Of a stretch of DNA of 64,000 bases, positions 33,488-46,514 are shown in pieces. This DNA comes from Perognathus longimembris pacificus (taxonomy: Eukaryota > Chordata > Mammalia > Rodentia > Heteromyidae). The translations under genes were made by a program, and so were the position numbers. The DNA lies in NCBI RefSeq assembly GCF_023159225.1, contig NC_063168.1, positions 46,324,562 to 46,388,561 of the forward strand, written 5' to 3'. Below the pieces are notes generated by a model. That model worked only from the letters and a program-made list of their open reading frames with translations. It was not told where the DNA came from and ran no database searches. Position 1 is the first letter of the stretch, and the number at the start of each line of letters is the position of its first letter.

Positions 33488-35938
33488 GGCTCCACCCCCC
33501 AAAGAGCCCAACCCTTGCATTTGACTGCTTCCTAACCACTGCCTTGAAATTTCAGATTTTGTCTTTAGAGCTGTGTTTTGGAAGTGAAATCCCAATAAGA
33601 CAACGGAGCATGAGCTAGGAGTGTGAGGCACCAGCTCACTTGTGCTACTAACTCTTGAAACTTATCCACCTCTTCAAGATAGGTTGTTAATCACTTACTT
33701 TCCATCCCTCATGATCCCCAAAGCCCAGCCTTATACTTCACAGGTGAACGTGTCTCCCTATATCCTTGACGAGGTCCTAATGTGCATCTAGAGAGGTTGA
33801 ATATGCAGAATAGGTGTGCTTTGTAGAGTTTCAGGGCCCTGGTGTCCATCTCTGCCCTGAGAAAGATACAGTACCTACATCTGAAGGCTGTTGAGAAGGG
33901 AACTAGGAGGTCGTTCAACTCAGTGGACCCAAGTGTCAGGACAGGGCTCTAAAGAGCTTATGAGTTCTGTACTTGGCCTGCAAAATATCCCTTGACTGGC
34001 AGAATCCTTTAGTTCAATGCCTAGGGAACTGGTCTCCCCTCTTACCCAGCTAGAGGTACTTGCTGGAAAAATCCAAAAGAGAATTTGTAAACTTTAAGAA
34101 TTTTGCATGTGGATACATCATACAGCATAAAATTATTTAAAACATTGTTTAAAATTGTTTGAATCCTAATTGTTTGAAATATTGATTTTTTCTTTCCTAA
34201 GAAAGATATTAAATAGTAAACACCATGTAAAGTTGAGACTTCAGAAGGAAGAGCTTTGTGTATTAGTGCCTTAACTGACACTATTTTCTGAACAAAGATC
34301 TCACGTTTATATTTTGTTCTGGACCCTACCAATTCCATAGCTTCCTCTACATGGTTATGAGCACTTTAAAGTCAAATCTGTGTCATGTCTGGGTATGCTT
34401 CATTTATTGGAAGGCTTTGAAGAGAAAAACCAAGTGACTCTTGCTGGGCAAAGTTGTGGTCTGTGTAGTAAAGAGCATGTAAGGAAAACTGATGAAACTA
34501 GACACAAAGAAGGGGATAGTGTTACCTCATAGAGCCAAAGGGCAGAGATCTCCCAGGGTCTCAGGAGATGGCGAGAACTGGGACTCAAACAGCTACCTGG
34601 AGTCTCCATAAAGCCTCTCCATTTTCTCTTTGAGGAGTGATCTTCTCTACCATCCAGTTTAACTGGTGGAGTATACACACCCACAATCCCAACAGTTATT
34701 CACATTAGCTCCAGAAACAAACTTCTCTTAGAGACAGAGTTCACTTTCCTGAGAGGAAATCCACTGGGCCCTACTTGGGTCAGCTATCTACCACTGGTCC
34801 AGCTGTTATCCCAGACAATTCCCAGAGAGGGCTGTGTCAGCTGGACAAACTCTAAAAGACTTTTGAGTTGCAAATTCAGTCATCAATGACCATTTTCTAA
34901 ATGCCAGTGGGGAGCTGGGTTCTGTGATGGGCACTGGGCAGTGGGGAAGAGCACAATCTGGTCCTGTCCTTTAGTGGGACAGTGCTAATACAATGTAACT
35001 GTGAGAATACAGTGGCAGAAAGGGAGTGCCACGGAATGGAGCACCCAAAGCCTGAGTGCTGGCAACTGAGCTAGGGAAAGAGCTCTAGGCAAATCGGGCC
35101 AAGCATTCAAAAGCCCCGAAGTTTGAGAAACAGGTTGTGTTCAACCTGTGGAAGGGCAGTGTGGTGGGGTATGAGAAGTATGAAGCCAGTGACCATGAAT
35201 GGGGCTACAAGGATGGTGGTTCAGTTACATCAACAAAGTGAAGCCAAACCACTTTACCTGGAAACTTTCTGCTGTGGCTCAGGAGTGTGTGAACCTGTGG
35301 AAGACCCCCCAGCTTTCACCCTGTGATCTGGCTGCTATCTGATATTAGCTTGCTATTAATTCATCTAAAAAAACTGGACAGTTCAACCTATACTGTGTGA
35401 AAATTTGGTGGATGTTGAAAACCATAAGACAAACTTTTCCCTGAGTCACATTTCTGTTTTCCCAACTTTTCTCTCTCCTAGAACTAACTACCCTTCCACC
35501 TGCTTCTCTCACACACAACAACCCCCAACCACCATTTCACTCTCCTCCTTGACTACATCTACTTAACAAGAAGAAAAACCAGTGGCTTAATCAAGCTCAA
35601 GTCTTTAGAATTTTGAAGGCATGGCCTTTATTGACTCCTAGCTACTTTTTCCACCTGCTTCATCTTTTGCATACAACACCTCCTGGGCAGGGACTGTGGC
35701 TTTATTCTTCTTTGCATCCTTGCTACCTTTCCACTTTGGCACCTAGTATTGAGTGCAAGTAGGAGGCTCTAGACCATCATTGGTGGCTGTCACATTCTTC
35801 TTAATTCTAGTTTCTGGATGAAGTCTCTCCTCTTCAGGATCACAGGAAGAGGACAATATGAGACGGGGGCTGGAATCTGCACTGTATTCTGGTTCCACAG
35901 TAACAAAAAATTCTTCTCTATTGCTTCTAGGCAAAGCT

Positions 35939-36165
35939 TCTTTCCTTCCTTCCCTTCCTTCCTTCCTTCCTTCCTTCCTTCCTTCCTTCCTTCCTTCCTT
36001 CCTTCCTTCCTTCCTTCCCTCCCTCCCTCCCTCCTTCCTTCTTTCCTCCCTCCCTCTCTCTCTCCCTTCCTTCTTCCCTCTCTCCTTCCCTCTCCTCCCT
36101 CTCTCCTTCCCTCCCTTTCCTCCTGGCCTCCCTCCCTCCCCTTTCTCTTTCTCTTTTCTTCTCCA
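35939..36165. repeat. (CCTT)n / polypyrimidine repeat
   Basis: About 65 bp of near-perfect CCTT units change into CCCT and mixed CT sequence over 225 bp. It adjoins the tail side of a degraded minus-strand ID-like SINE. Confidence 0.95.
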
Positions 36166-36169
36166 CCTT

Positions 36170-36256
36170 CTTTTGGTTGGTATTGAGGTTTGAGCTCAGT
36201 GCCTTACACTTTACTAGCCAGGTACTCTGCCACTTGAACCATGCCTCCAACCCTTT
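36170..36256 (-). mobile_element. Degraded ID-like SINE, minus strand
   Basis: 'gttggtattgaggtttgagc' to 'gccacttgaaccatgcctcc' is a diverged reverse ID-like monomer. The polypyrimidine repeat before it sits at its tail. Confidence 0.5.
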
Positions 36257-37954
36257 GGGCCTTTGCTTTAGAGATGCTCGCTCTGGTACTTTCTGTGCAC
36301 TAATGTGCATTCCTTATGAGCATTCACAAGGTACCTTCAGGACTATGTGAACCAGTCAGAGCAAACTGTGACAACTGCAGGCAGGCACAGTTCTGTGTGT
36401 GTGCACATGTGCACATTAGCACTTCCTCCCCAGGTGTGAGGGAAGCTGTTGAATCCAAGGTAGAGGCTGTGCTTGCCCTGAGGAGGATGCTCTAGCCTCC
36501 TTCCCTGCTGAGGGGAATCTGGGAAAATCCAAGCCCACAGCAGGAGCCCCAGCCTAGCCCAGTGGAGGTTTGTCAGCAGGTAGAGTGTAGTTAGTTCTGA
36601 TGCTGAGCTGCCTGCCAGCGGGAGGTGGAGCTGGATGCTTTAACCACGTGTCAGGTCCTCAGAGAAGCCTGGGAGACTAGACTAGCACACCAAAAATGCT
36701 ACCAGGCTTCCTGTCTGGGGTTATAGGGGCCACAGAAATGGGCCAGCAGATCTATTCTCTTCCTCACTCCCAGAAGCAATGGCAGGCCTCTTGCTTGGCT
36801 GCCAGGAGACAGTAGTGTTCTTCTTGTCTTTGCATGTTCTCCCTGGTACACCCTATGCCCACTTCAATTTATGTTCCCTTCTCTGAAGTCACTTGTTCTT
36901 TAATAGTCTCCTCCCACTATCCCAGCCCTGGCCTTGGCTATTCTGAAGCGTGAGGAACCCTTGCTCCTGAGCAACTCACAACTCACCCAGTGGGCTGGGC
37001 CTGCAGGATTTTACTCTTTGTATTGGTAGGCAGGTTATTATTTGATTTTCTGCAGCAGGCACAGCGCAAAGGGGCCCCAACTACTCCACCCCTCAGCTAC
37101 CTCCTTGGAGTGATGTAACTGAACACATTCTTTTAACACTCCATAGAAGGTGGTGTTGGGCTCATTCTGGCTACTACCAGAACCTGAATAGATTTATATC
37201 CTAGATAGTAGAGCTTTTGAATGTGAGGGACCTTGAGAGCCAAATATTTGACTCTGATGCCTGAAAAGACTTCACAAGGGATGGGACTAGATGGGGCCAG
37301 GAAAAGATTGGAGCCCTATACAAGGTCAGGGGCCCGGGAGTGCACTGGGGAGCAAAGTGGGTGGAAAGATGGGCCCAGCGCATAGCACCTGGTCTGAACA
37401 AGACAAATGTGAGAGCCTTGTAGCATCCTTCACATTCTCCACTCTCCTCTCCCCTCCCCTCCCTTCTGCTGTCACTATGGCTTCCTCCTTTTCATTCTTT
37501 GTGCACCAAGGAGAGTTCATGGCTCTACTGAGCAGGGCCAGCGAAGGCCTCTCAGGTCACAAAGCTTTACGTTTTCCAAGGCCAACCTAACGTCCATTGC
37601 CTCCCAGTTTAGTATCCCTATCCCTCCCATTTGCACCCTTACCATGCATATTAGAATGTCATTGGAAGGCTGGGGCCTTAATTGACCTGTTACTGTAAGA
37701 GATGCAGTGTCCGACAGAGTATCTGAAAACTCAATGAATAGTTGAAGGATGAATGAACAAGAACAAAATTTCAAATAACAAAATAATAACAACAAGATTC
37801 TTAGATAAGAAAATGTATAAGTAATAGAAGTCCAAGGTTATGGTGTCAAGAGATTTGGTGTATGGTGAAAGACTGTTTTTCATAGATTGTGCCTTCTGTG
37901 TCTCTTCATATGGTAGAATAGGCCAACAAGTTCTCCCTGGCCATCTTTTTATAT

Positions 37955-38046
37955 ATTTTTTTAACTGAGACTGGAACTTGAACTCAGTATAGGATGCTTT
38001 TGCTCATTGGTTGGTGTCCTACCACCTGAGCCATGCCTCCAATCCC
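37955..38046 (-). mobile_element. Degraded ID-like SINE, minus strand
   Basis: 'gactggaacttgaactcagt' to 'cctgagccatgcctccaatccc' resembles the degraded element at 36170. A large polypyrimidine array starts right after its 5' side. Confidence 0.5.
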
Positions 38047-38057
38047 AAATCAACCAA

Positions 38058-38440
38058 CCTTCCTTCCTTCCTTTCTCTCTCTCTTTCTTTCTTTCTTTCT
38101 TTCCTTCTTTCTTTCTTTCTCCCTCTCTCTTTCCTTTCTTTTTCTTTCTCCTTCTTTCTTTCCTTCTCTTTCCTCCTCTCCTTCCTTCCCTCCTTCCCTC
38201 CCTCCCTTTTCTTTCTCTCCTTAATTTCTTTCTTTCCTTATCTCCTTTCTTTTTCTCTTTCTCTCATTCTCACCTCTCCTTCCTTCCTTTCTAATTTTCT
38301 TTCTTTGTTTTTCCTTCCTTCCTTCCTTCCTTCCTTCCTTCCTTCCTTCCTTCCCTCCTTCCTTCCTTCCTTCCCTCCCTCCCTCCCTCCTTCCCTCCCT
38401 CCCTCCCTCCCTCCCTTCCTTCCTTCTTTCCTTTCTTCTT
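38058..38440. repeat. (CTTT)n/(CCTT)n polypyrimidine array
   Basis: About 380 bp of almost uninterrupted plus-strand pyrimidines in CCTT, CTTT and CCCT units. Long frames across it are low-complexity artefacts. Confidence 0.95.
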
Positions 38441-39434
38441 GTCCCAGACCAGTACTCTGGCCATCTTTTCTAAGGAACCTAGTCCCACTCACATGAGGGA
38501 CCCTCATGTCCTAATAATCTCCTACTTCTTAATACTGCTACTATCACATTGGTGATTGGTTTGCACATAAGAATTTTAAGGGCATATAAACATTCAGGCT
38601 ACAGTAACACTTAAACCACACTTATAGGAGCATCAAGACTGCTGGTTTAGAAGTGAAACTGAGACCATAAGTGAGCAAGTGGAAAGCAGAGAGACAGGGA
38701 AGGGCCGGATCTCACAGTCTTATGGGTAGCAGTTATGACATTTGAATTTGATGTAAGTATAATGGGAAGCTGTTGAAAGTTTGCAAGGACTTCATTTTAC
38801 TGTGTGCTTTCTTTTGTTAGGTGCTCAATATAGGACTTCCCTTCCTTACTCAAAAGACACCTCACCAACTCCGCAGAGGGGGGAAGCCATCTAGGTGAGC
38901 AGCCAGCTCAGAGCAGTCTTCCTTACAAGCAACACTTTTCTTCTTCCTCCTCTTCCTCTTTAGTTTAAGTTTCCCTTAAATAGAATTTGGGTCAATGGAA
39001 CCCCTTTTCCCTCCAAAGAGTATCATTAACTTCACCTTTGTCTTCAGTAACAGGAGCTGAGAAGAGTCAGATGGTAAGCAGTTGGGGTGAGAACCACACT
39101 TTCTTTTTCTAGCAGTGTAACAAATTTCATTCAAAGCAGATACTCTGAAAACAATAGATAAACAGTGATAATAAAGTCCTCTCTGGAGTTATCTCTGGAT
39201 TTAGGAAAGTATTCCAACAATCAGAGACAAATTTCACAACTGCCTTGAAATACATATTATAACAATTTAGTGTGAGTGTTATATGTGTAAAATACCATAT
39301 AGCAACATAGGGAACAACAAGAAATGCCCATTTCTTTGCAGAAATCCATGTAGGCCAGCAGATAATATCAGTTGGTTACTATTGTGGTGGGTAGTTAAGA
39401 ATGAAAGAGTTAAAAGACTGGAATCTAGACTGAA

Positions 39435-39650
39435 ATTAATCTAGTTTAAATCTGGCCTCTGCCACTCAGTCCTTTAGATAAACTCACATTTTATTAAGCC
39501 AGTCAACTTTAGGGCAATTTCCTTCTCTAGAACACAGCTTTTAAAATGATAATAGTATCTGTTTCTTAAGGGTATAAGATTCCATCAGATGCATTTAGCA
39601 GAACCACTGGGATATAGTATGTGTTCCACAAATACTAGCCTATATCCTTT
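39435..39650 (+). repeat. MIR SINE
   Basis: 'tctggcctctgccactcagtc', then 'agccagtcaactttagggcaa', 'tgataatagtatctgtttct' and 'gggatatagtatgtgttccacaaatact' follow the MIR consensus order over about 210 bp. Confidence 0.6.
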
Positions 39651-40759
39651 TTAATGAATGATCTATGTCATGAAAAAATCTTGGAAATCAAGATTTTCAT
39701 GACTTCCTAAAATTATAGTTCCTTTATGCCAGCATTTACCCAATCTCATCATATATTTTGCTCATTTTAATAACAAGGTAGTAGATTTTTGTGTGCCTAA
39801 ACCTTTGCTCTAGTTTGGATTATATCCATAGGTAGGATTAAAGAGAAGGATGAATTTTACAAGACTTAAAAGAGGCTAAATTGCTTTGGAGGGAGCTATT
39901 TTAACAAACAGGGCTTAAGCATGGTTTCCAAACAGCAGCAGCAAGAACTTCAATCTTTTTCCTTTTTCCTTCTCCTCTGGCCTCCTTAAGTTGTAGTGTT
40001 AGGATTCCTGGACTTTTGAGACAGTCCCTTGGTATGAAAGGGGCCCAGGGCAGGAAAGGAGACTTGGTTTGAAAGAGAGCAGGTTAGGGTTTGAATGTCA
40101 TCAACACCCTGACTGTTTTAGTAATTGTATCACTGTTGACAGATGCAGCATGGGTCACATGGCCTGAACATGACCTCATTCATAGCTCCTGGGCTGGGAG
40201 CCAGAGACCCTGCAGAGGTGGCGGGTGGTAGAGGGGGGCAGGGAGGACTCTTCATTACTGAAAGGAGAACTGGGGCCTTGGGTAGGCTCTGGGTTCTCTG
40301 GGTGGGAGGGAGTCTCGAGGAAACCCTGAGTTTGCTAATCGCCACATTAGCAAGTATTTGCTAAGTGCAGCTGGGAGGAGAGTTCTGGCTGTAGGCCAAG
40401 CTCTGGTGGCAGGTGCTGTGCACATTTCCTGTCGCTGTATTCTACTGAAGCAAGCCTTACTGCCCAGGAGACAGACACCCCAGAGGAGAAAACTTAGCCA
40501 GGAGTGAGATTGGGCCCAAAGTGCCAGTCAGCTGCAGGGAGGATGCTGTGGGTGCCAGGCTGCCTCAAGGCAGCTTTAGCAGTTGGGGCTTGCTGGGGTT
40601 GGGGTACAGCCAGCTGTGAGAACACTGTGGAGACCCCAGGAGGTATAGAGACATGGGAAAATGCAGAACAGCACTCACTAAGGCCTGTCAGAGCATCTGT
40701 AGTGCAGAAAATGGGGCTTATGGGGAGCATTAGAGATTCACAAGCAAATAGACAAAAGC

Positions 40760-40983
40760 CAAAACCCATTGGCTCACACACCTGTTAGCCCAGCTGTAGG
40801 GGCTGAGATCTGAGGATTGTGGTTTGAAGCCAGGCCCAGCAGGGCAGTCTGTGAGGATCTTATTTCCAATTAACCAGAAAAGAGCTGGAAGTAGAGGTGT
40901 GACTCAAGTGCTAAAGCAATAGCCTTGAGTGAAAAAGCCAAGTAAGAGTGCAAGGCCCTGAGTTCAAGACCCAGTATTTGCAC
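40760..40983 (+). mobile_element. 7SL/B1-like + ID-like composite SINE, diverged
   Basis: 'attggctcacacacctgttag', 'gggctgagatctgaggattgtg', 'tttccaattaaccagaaaag' and the ID-like half ending 'ccctgagttcaagacccag'. Its A tail has become a (GGAA)n array. Confidence 0.75.
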
Positions 40984-41080
40984 AGGAAGGAAGGAAGGAA
41001 GGAAGGAAGGAAGGAAGGAAGGAAGGAAGAAAGAAAGGAAGAAAGGAAGGAAGATCGGAAGATAGGAAGGAAGGAAGGAA
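40984..41080. repeat. (GGAA)n microsatellite at a SINE tail
   Basis: About 97 bp of GGAA units with a few GAAA and GATA variants, immediately after the SINE 3' end. A short CA repeat follows at about 41100-41115. Confidence 0.95.
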
Positions 41081-41225
41081 ATAGTGAGACATACAGACAG
41101 ACACACACACACACAGAGTGACCTGGTATTTTTTTCTCTACATACACACTAGGATTTAGATTGTCCTTTTAATTTCCCCAAGCCGATGAGTCAGGCTATA
41201 ACTTAGGATGGGTAAGAGATATGAG

Positions 41226-41312
41226 ATACATATATAGAGAGGATATATACATATATGATGTATGATATGTATATATATGTATATATATGTATATATATAT
41301 ATATATATATAA
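41226..41312. repeat. AT-rich (TATATG)/(TA)n repeat
   Basis: Alternating TA and TATATG units over about 85 bp. Confidence 0.9.
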
Positions 41313-42269
41313 TATCCCTGTCTCCAGCCTGTGTCTCACACTATATGCCTAAATCCTTTCCTTGGGCTCAGCCGAGACCTCACTGAGAGAAGTCCTTAAA
41401 CATCAAATTTGCAGGCAGCCATGTGGCAGCTTTTTCTTTAGCCTGGAGCAAGAAATCCATGAGCTGTGTTTCTCAAATCTGTAAATGCACCTTGAAAAAA
41501 ACTTCCCACTTTGAATCACTAGAAAGAAAATACTTGGATAAATTTCTCTTTTAAAAGCAGCACCTCCTAGGTCAGCTCCTAACATCTGCGGGGGCCTCAG
41601 AAGAGAACAAAGGGAAGTCTACAAACCGTCTGTTTAAATATCTTGTAAGTACAAAGTGAACTAACAAACTGTCAGGGGTTCTAGTCTTTTATCCTGGCAA
41701 ATGTCTTTGTAATGACTTAGAAGGTCAAATTTAAATTTAGAATTCTCATGTTCCTTAGATTTCTGTACTGGAGCATGGCAGTTGAGAGGAGAGCTGGCTT
41801 TAGACCCCTTGCCTCCTCTATGCACCTGCAATCATTGTCTATGACCTGCCTTCTTCTCCTCTTACCCCCTTCTGCTTTAAACTTTGAGGAGACAATCACT
41901 CCAACCCACATCTCTGAGTCCTAATCCCACTGAATACTTAACTGTCCTACAAGCAGGTTCTAGGCCTTTTGCACAAGGAATTACAGAGTTCTATAAACTC
42001 AGTATGGTCTAGGAAGAAAGAAGCATGAGCACCGGTGGGCATATCCACCAAGTCCCTAGATTCCTTGCCAGCATTTCCCGCAGCACCATCCTCAATGTCC
42101 TATGTGGAAGGGTCAGACGGGAGTAAGGTGTTAGTGTAGAGTAAGGTCTCTCTTGTTCAGCTCTGAATGCCCACGTGATGTGCACCAGGCCTTTTGGAAG
42201 AAAACCTCTGGCCTCCCTCTACACATGGACTGTGAAGAGACCTAGAAGCCTCGCTTTTTAGCTAAGTTT

Positions 42270-42514
42270 TTTGTTTTTTGTTTTTTTTTTTTTTTACTGG
42301 TTCTTGGGCTTGAACTCTGAGCCTGGGTGCTGTTGTCCCTGAGCTTCTTTTGCTCAAGGCTAGTACTCTATCACAGTGCCACTTCCCAGCTTTTCCTTAA
42401 TCATTTATTGGAGATAAGATTCTCATGGATTTTCCTGCTTGGGACTGGCTTTGAATCACAATCCTTGGATCTGAGCCTCCTGGGTAGCTAGTATTACAGA
42501 CGCAAGCCACCAGT
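42270..42514 (-). mobile_element. 7SL/B1-like + ID-like composite SINE, minus strand
   Basis: The poly(T) tract is followed by 'ggttcttgggcttgaactct' through 'cgcaagccaccagttgg', with both modules present in reverse orientation. It abuts an old L1 fragment. Confidence 0.85.
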
Positions 42515-42895
42515 TGGTAACAGATTTATTAAATGACTCACGCACCATACATTTAACCATTTAAAGTGTACCACTAGCAATTTTAGAACATTTTATCACC
42601 CCAAAGGAAATCCTCCACCCTTTAGTTGTCATCCTTCATTCTCTGTGTTTCTCCTGTTCTAAGTAACAACGAATACAAGTCTTGTCTATAGAGTCATCTA
42701 GACTGGCCACACACTAGGTGGTTTGTTTTTGTGTGCCTGGCTTGACTTAGCATAAGGTTTTAAAGGCTTATACATCTTGTAGTGGTAATCTGTACTTCAT
42801 TCCTTTCCATTGCCAAAAATATTTTAACATGTGGATTCCCACACTGTATTTATCCGCCCATGAGTTGATGGACATTTGGGTTGCTTCCAGATCTT
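42515..42895 (-). mobile_element. Ancient L1 3' end, minus strand
   Basis: 'catttaaccatttaaagtgta', 'ttatcaccccaaaggaaatc', 'ggcttgacttagcataaggtttt', 'tctgtacttcattcctttcc' and 'gagttgatggacatttgggttg' follow the reverse-complement order of old L1M-type 3' ends. Confidence 0.7.
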
Positions 42896-43635
42896 TCCTG
42901 GACCCAGCACAGTATGTTGAGAGTACACAGCATGCCCTCATCTGTGGAGTTTCCTGCTGGTCTTCCCCTCTCAGTGAGGCCCTGACAGCATTTCCCTTGG
43001 TGCCATCCTCAATGGTTCCATTCCTCATGGCCGTAGGGTAAGAGCGGTTTTCTTTCCAGCTTCCCTGCCTGCAGAGAGGCACAAGTGCGCACATCTAACA
43101 CTAACAGCTCTGCTTCTTCCCATGTCTGGGGAACTCCCTTTCCCAAAAGTGCACCTCCATCTTTCTTCATACAATAGGGTGGGAACAGATGTCACCGAAT
43201 TTCAATTAGCGTCGGTGGCAGAACCCAGTTATCAACGCGACTAACAGACCCTACACATGACACAGAAGTCTTGCAAGGTACAAAAACTCAGTTCCAAGTT
43301 CAGAAAAGTAGAAATTAAAAAGACATCAGGAATGTTGTATGTTTCTAGTGGATTCTGGAACTCAAATCATGTGAGTTGGGGGATTCTTGTTTCTTTCTCT
43401 TCCTCCTTCTCTCTGTGTCTTCCCATCTCTGGGCTCTGCTTTTCTGTATTGGCCTCATTCTCAGGTAGGCTTTCTCTGAGTGAAACAGCATGGCTACTAG
43501 CAGCTCTGTACATATATTCAACCAGCTAGGACCCAGTAGAAAGACTGATGTTTTTTCTCAAGAGTTACAGCCAAAGCCCTAGAAAGTTTGAAACTCATTG
43601 GTCAGGCTTAGGCCATATATCCATCCTTGAAGGAA

Positions 43636-43721
43636 TCTATTTTTTTCTCCAGAGCTGAGGACTGAACTCAGGGCCTTGCACTTGCCAGGCAAGTGCTCTT
43701 CCACTGAGCTAAATCCCCAAC
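43636..43721 (-). mobile_element. Monomeric ID SINE, minus strand
   Basis: Read on the minus strand: GGTTGGGGATTTAGCTCAGT, then 'GGAAGAGCACTTGCCTGGCA', an RNA polymerase III B box (GTTCAGTCC) and an A-rich tail. It is the single tRNA-derived ID unit, without the second half found in the dimeric elements. Confidence 0.8.
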
Positions 43722-44999
43722 CTGAAGCAATCATTTTTGGTCAGATAAGATGTTCTGACTTAGCCAGGTCTGACTCCAGAGTGTACTTCTTTACTGGAAA
43801 TCAGCAAACCTGATGGACTATGATAAAGGAAAGGGAGCTCCCTGAAAGATAATCAAGAGGAAATAAATTCTGGACACACATGGCAGCTATCACTGGAACC
43901 ATTCTAGAAAATAGCCTCTCTGTGGTAGCCCCAGTAGCTTATCCCTGAGCCCTATTGTGGACATTCCTAGGGTGAGGCTGAGATTCCTGCACCTGTGATG
44001 AAAATCTCCTTTTGAGAGTTTAAAAGTTAATAGCCATGCTATTAAACCTCTGAATGAGGATTTACAATTGAACATGAACAAAATCTTAGTCCAAGAAAAG
44101 CTTCCTAAAAGTTGACATCCTAAGTTTTATGTTAGGATAGTGGGAAACATAGTTTGAATTCAAGGTGCTTTTTGGAGAGCAAGAAGCTCACTAAGGAGAC
44201 ACCTATTCATCCCAGCCATTTTAAAGTTCTTTGATCTTGTTCCATAGTAATTGATCCAGACCAGGAATGATCAGAGTCAGGTGGGTATAGTATCAGAGAG
44301 GCCACAGAGTCCTAGACAAAGGCATCTAGGAAGAGAGGTGAGCGTTTGTTGTAGGCAGCAGCACAATGCAGCCCTTCTCTGAGATTTCCCTCATTTGCCT
44401 CCTGATTTCCTTTATCCTTTGTTACCATGGCAACCAATGATGCTCCTTCCTCTTTTTCCTTTCTGGTTCCCAGACCTCACCAGTCTGTTTGACTAACTTC
44501 ACAAAGCAGTTGCCAACATAGCCCTTTACCATTCAACTTGGGACCCCAGCCTCATCATCTTTTCCTCCTGTACCCCTAAAGTCCTCTCCTGCCTCATTTG
44601 CCGCCTTCTCCCAGGCCTCCAAATTAAGCCTTCCTTAATCTTGATCTAGCTTTAGCAAATTCCCATCTCCCTCCAAGTTGTACGGAAATTAGATTTTTGC
44701 CACTTTAAACTGATTTGAAATGCATTAAGAGATCTGTGCTGTCTTTTGGAACGCCTCAAGGTGAGGCAATTGGGGATGGGAGCAGCATCCCTCGCTGCTG
44801 CTTCTGAGCTTCAGCAGTGTTAGAGAGTGAATCACATTCTATTTTTGTACTGTTTTGTTTAAAGAAATCCTCCCCCCCCCAACCCCAGCATGTCTCTGAG
44901 TGAAACAGAGACTATCATACAGGAAGTAGCATCTCTAGTTCAGAGATTGTGAGCTTCAATCCCACAGACTTTTGTTAGGCTTAAAGAATAGGTGAAGAG

Positions 45000-45212
45000 A
45001 GCTGGGAATGTGGCTTGGCGGTAGAGTACTTGCCTAGCATGCATGAAGCCCTGGATTTGATTCCTCCGTACCACATAAACAGAAAAAAAACTCTACAAGT
45101 GGTACTGTGGCTCAAGTGGTAGAGCACGAACCTTGAACAAAGAGGCTCAGGGACAGTGCCCAGGCCCTGAGTTCAAGCCCCAGAACTGGCATAAAATAAA
45201 ATAAAATAAAAA
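45000..45212 (+). mobile_element. Dimeric ID element (IDL-Geo-like)
   Basis: The first monomer is a good ID ('gctgggaatgtggcttggcg' to 'ccgtaccacataaacag'). A linker leads to the ID-like 3' half ('gtggctcaagtggtagagca' to 'gagttcaagccccagaactg') and an AAAAT-repeat tail. Confidence 0.85.
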
Positions 45213-45448
45213 AGAATGGGTAAAGAAAATTGATCCAACATTTGAAAAGCAGCAGGAATCACATGGAAGCCTGAATTTCTGGCTGCTCTGGACTGGATGT
45301 AGGGCTGTAACTGCACATGATGAAGGTAGGGGTGAGGGAAGTAAATAGAGGTTGAATATTCTGTCAATTACACCACCAAGCCGGCTTCGCTTAGATTTAC
45401 TCAGCCCTCTTGACATTCAGGTGCTGGCCTTTGCATGCCCTTCCCCCG

Positions 45449-45677
45449 CTTTTCTGATACTGAGACTTGACTCAGGGTCTGGGTGCTGATCCTTATCCTT
45501 CTTTGTCAAGGCTTATGTTTTACCACTGGTGCCACAGCTCCACTTCCAGCTTTTTGGTGGTTCATTGAAAGAAAGAGCCTTATAGACATTCCTGCCTATG
45601 CTGTTTTGAACCTTGATCCTCAGATATCAACCTTGTGACTAGCTAGGAATACAGGCACGAGTCATCAGGACCCTGCT
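45449..45677 (-). mobile_element. 7SL/B1-like + ID-like composite SINE, minus strand, diverged
   Basis: 'gatactgagacttgactcag' to 'gaatacaggcacgagtcatc' in reverse orientation, with both modules recognisable. Confidence 0.7.
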
Positions 45678-46263
45678 AAACTGTTCTGGTGTGTCTTGCA
45701 GCATGTATGCTTTGCTTAGGGCAGTCATCTAGAGTTCTTTTGAAATCAGCTAGATACTGGAAAGCTGATGACCTTTCTGCTTCCCACAGTGTTTCCAGAA
45801 CCTTCTAGCCAAATCTCATCCTTTTCTAGGAATGAACTCAAACCAGCTCAGATAGCAGGGTAGCTACATGTATACAGTCTATGTGAAGATATAGAAATTG
45901 TCAGAAGGAAAAGTTGTGAGAGTGAACTCTGATATCTCCCTTACTCCAACCTCTTTCCCCTTGTCCTGCACCTGCACCTGTCTAAGAAGGGGCTTTATAC
46001 TCCTGGTCTTCAGAAAGCAATCCAACCATGGCTGATTTAGGAGGGAAGACCTCCAGGCTGCCAGCTACTGACACACTGACTTCACTAGAGGACCCCACAG
46101 AAGATGAGTGGGGGGCGGTGTCCAAGCCTTTCTGCATAGCTTTCTTATCACTCAAGAAAATGACGGCTCTGTGACTGAGGATTTAGCCTTTATTCCCTTC
46201 CAAGGACATGCTCTTCCTTAGAAGAGAGGAATGGAATAGTTAGAATAAAAGGGTAGGGTTAAG

Positions 46264-46514
46264 CAGGGCACTGGTGGCACACACCTGTAATCCTAGCTAC
46301 TCAGGTGCCTGAGATCTGAGGATCACACTTCCAAGTCAGCCCAGGCAGAAAAGTTCATGAGATTCTTATCTTCAGTAAACTACTCAGAAAAAGCTGGAAG
46401 TAGCACCATGGCTCAAGTGGTAGAGTGCTAGCCTTGAGCACAAAGAGGCTCAGGGACAGTGCCCAGGTCCTGAGTTTAAGCCCCAGGAATGGCAAAAAAA
46501 AAAAAAAAAAAAAA
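46264..46514 (+). mobile_element. 7SL/B1-like + ID-like composite SINE
   Basis: Full-length: 'ggtggcacacacctgtaatcc' through 'caggtcctgagtttaagcccc' and a 21-base A tail. Imperfect flanking repeats (gggtagggtta before, ggtagttag after) suggest the target site. Confidence 0.85.

Noticed and set aside
35818..36310. Serine/proline/leucine-rich frames over polypyrimidine repeats, with Lys/Glu/Arg/Gly-rich antisense frames; also at 38007-38507 and 53055-53482
   Set aside because: Tetranucleotide repeats stay open in several frames. These are low-complexity artefacts.
35939..41312. Regularly spaced short repeats as a possible CRISPR or satellite array
   Set aside because: The units are 2-5 bp microsatellites without unique spacers, in a mammalian genome.
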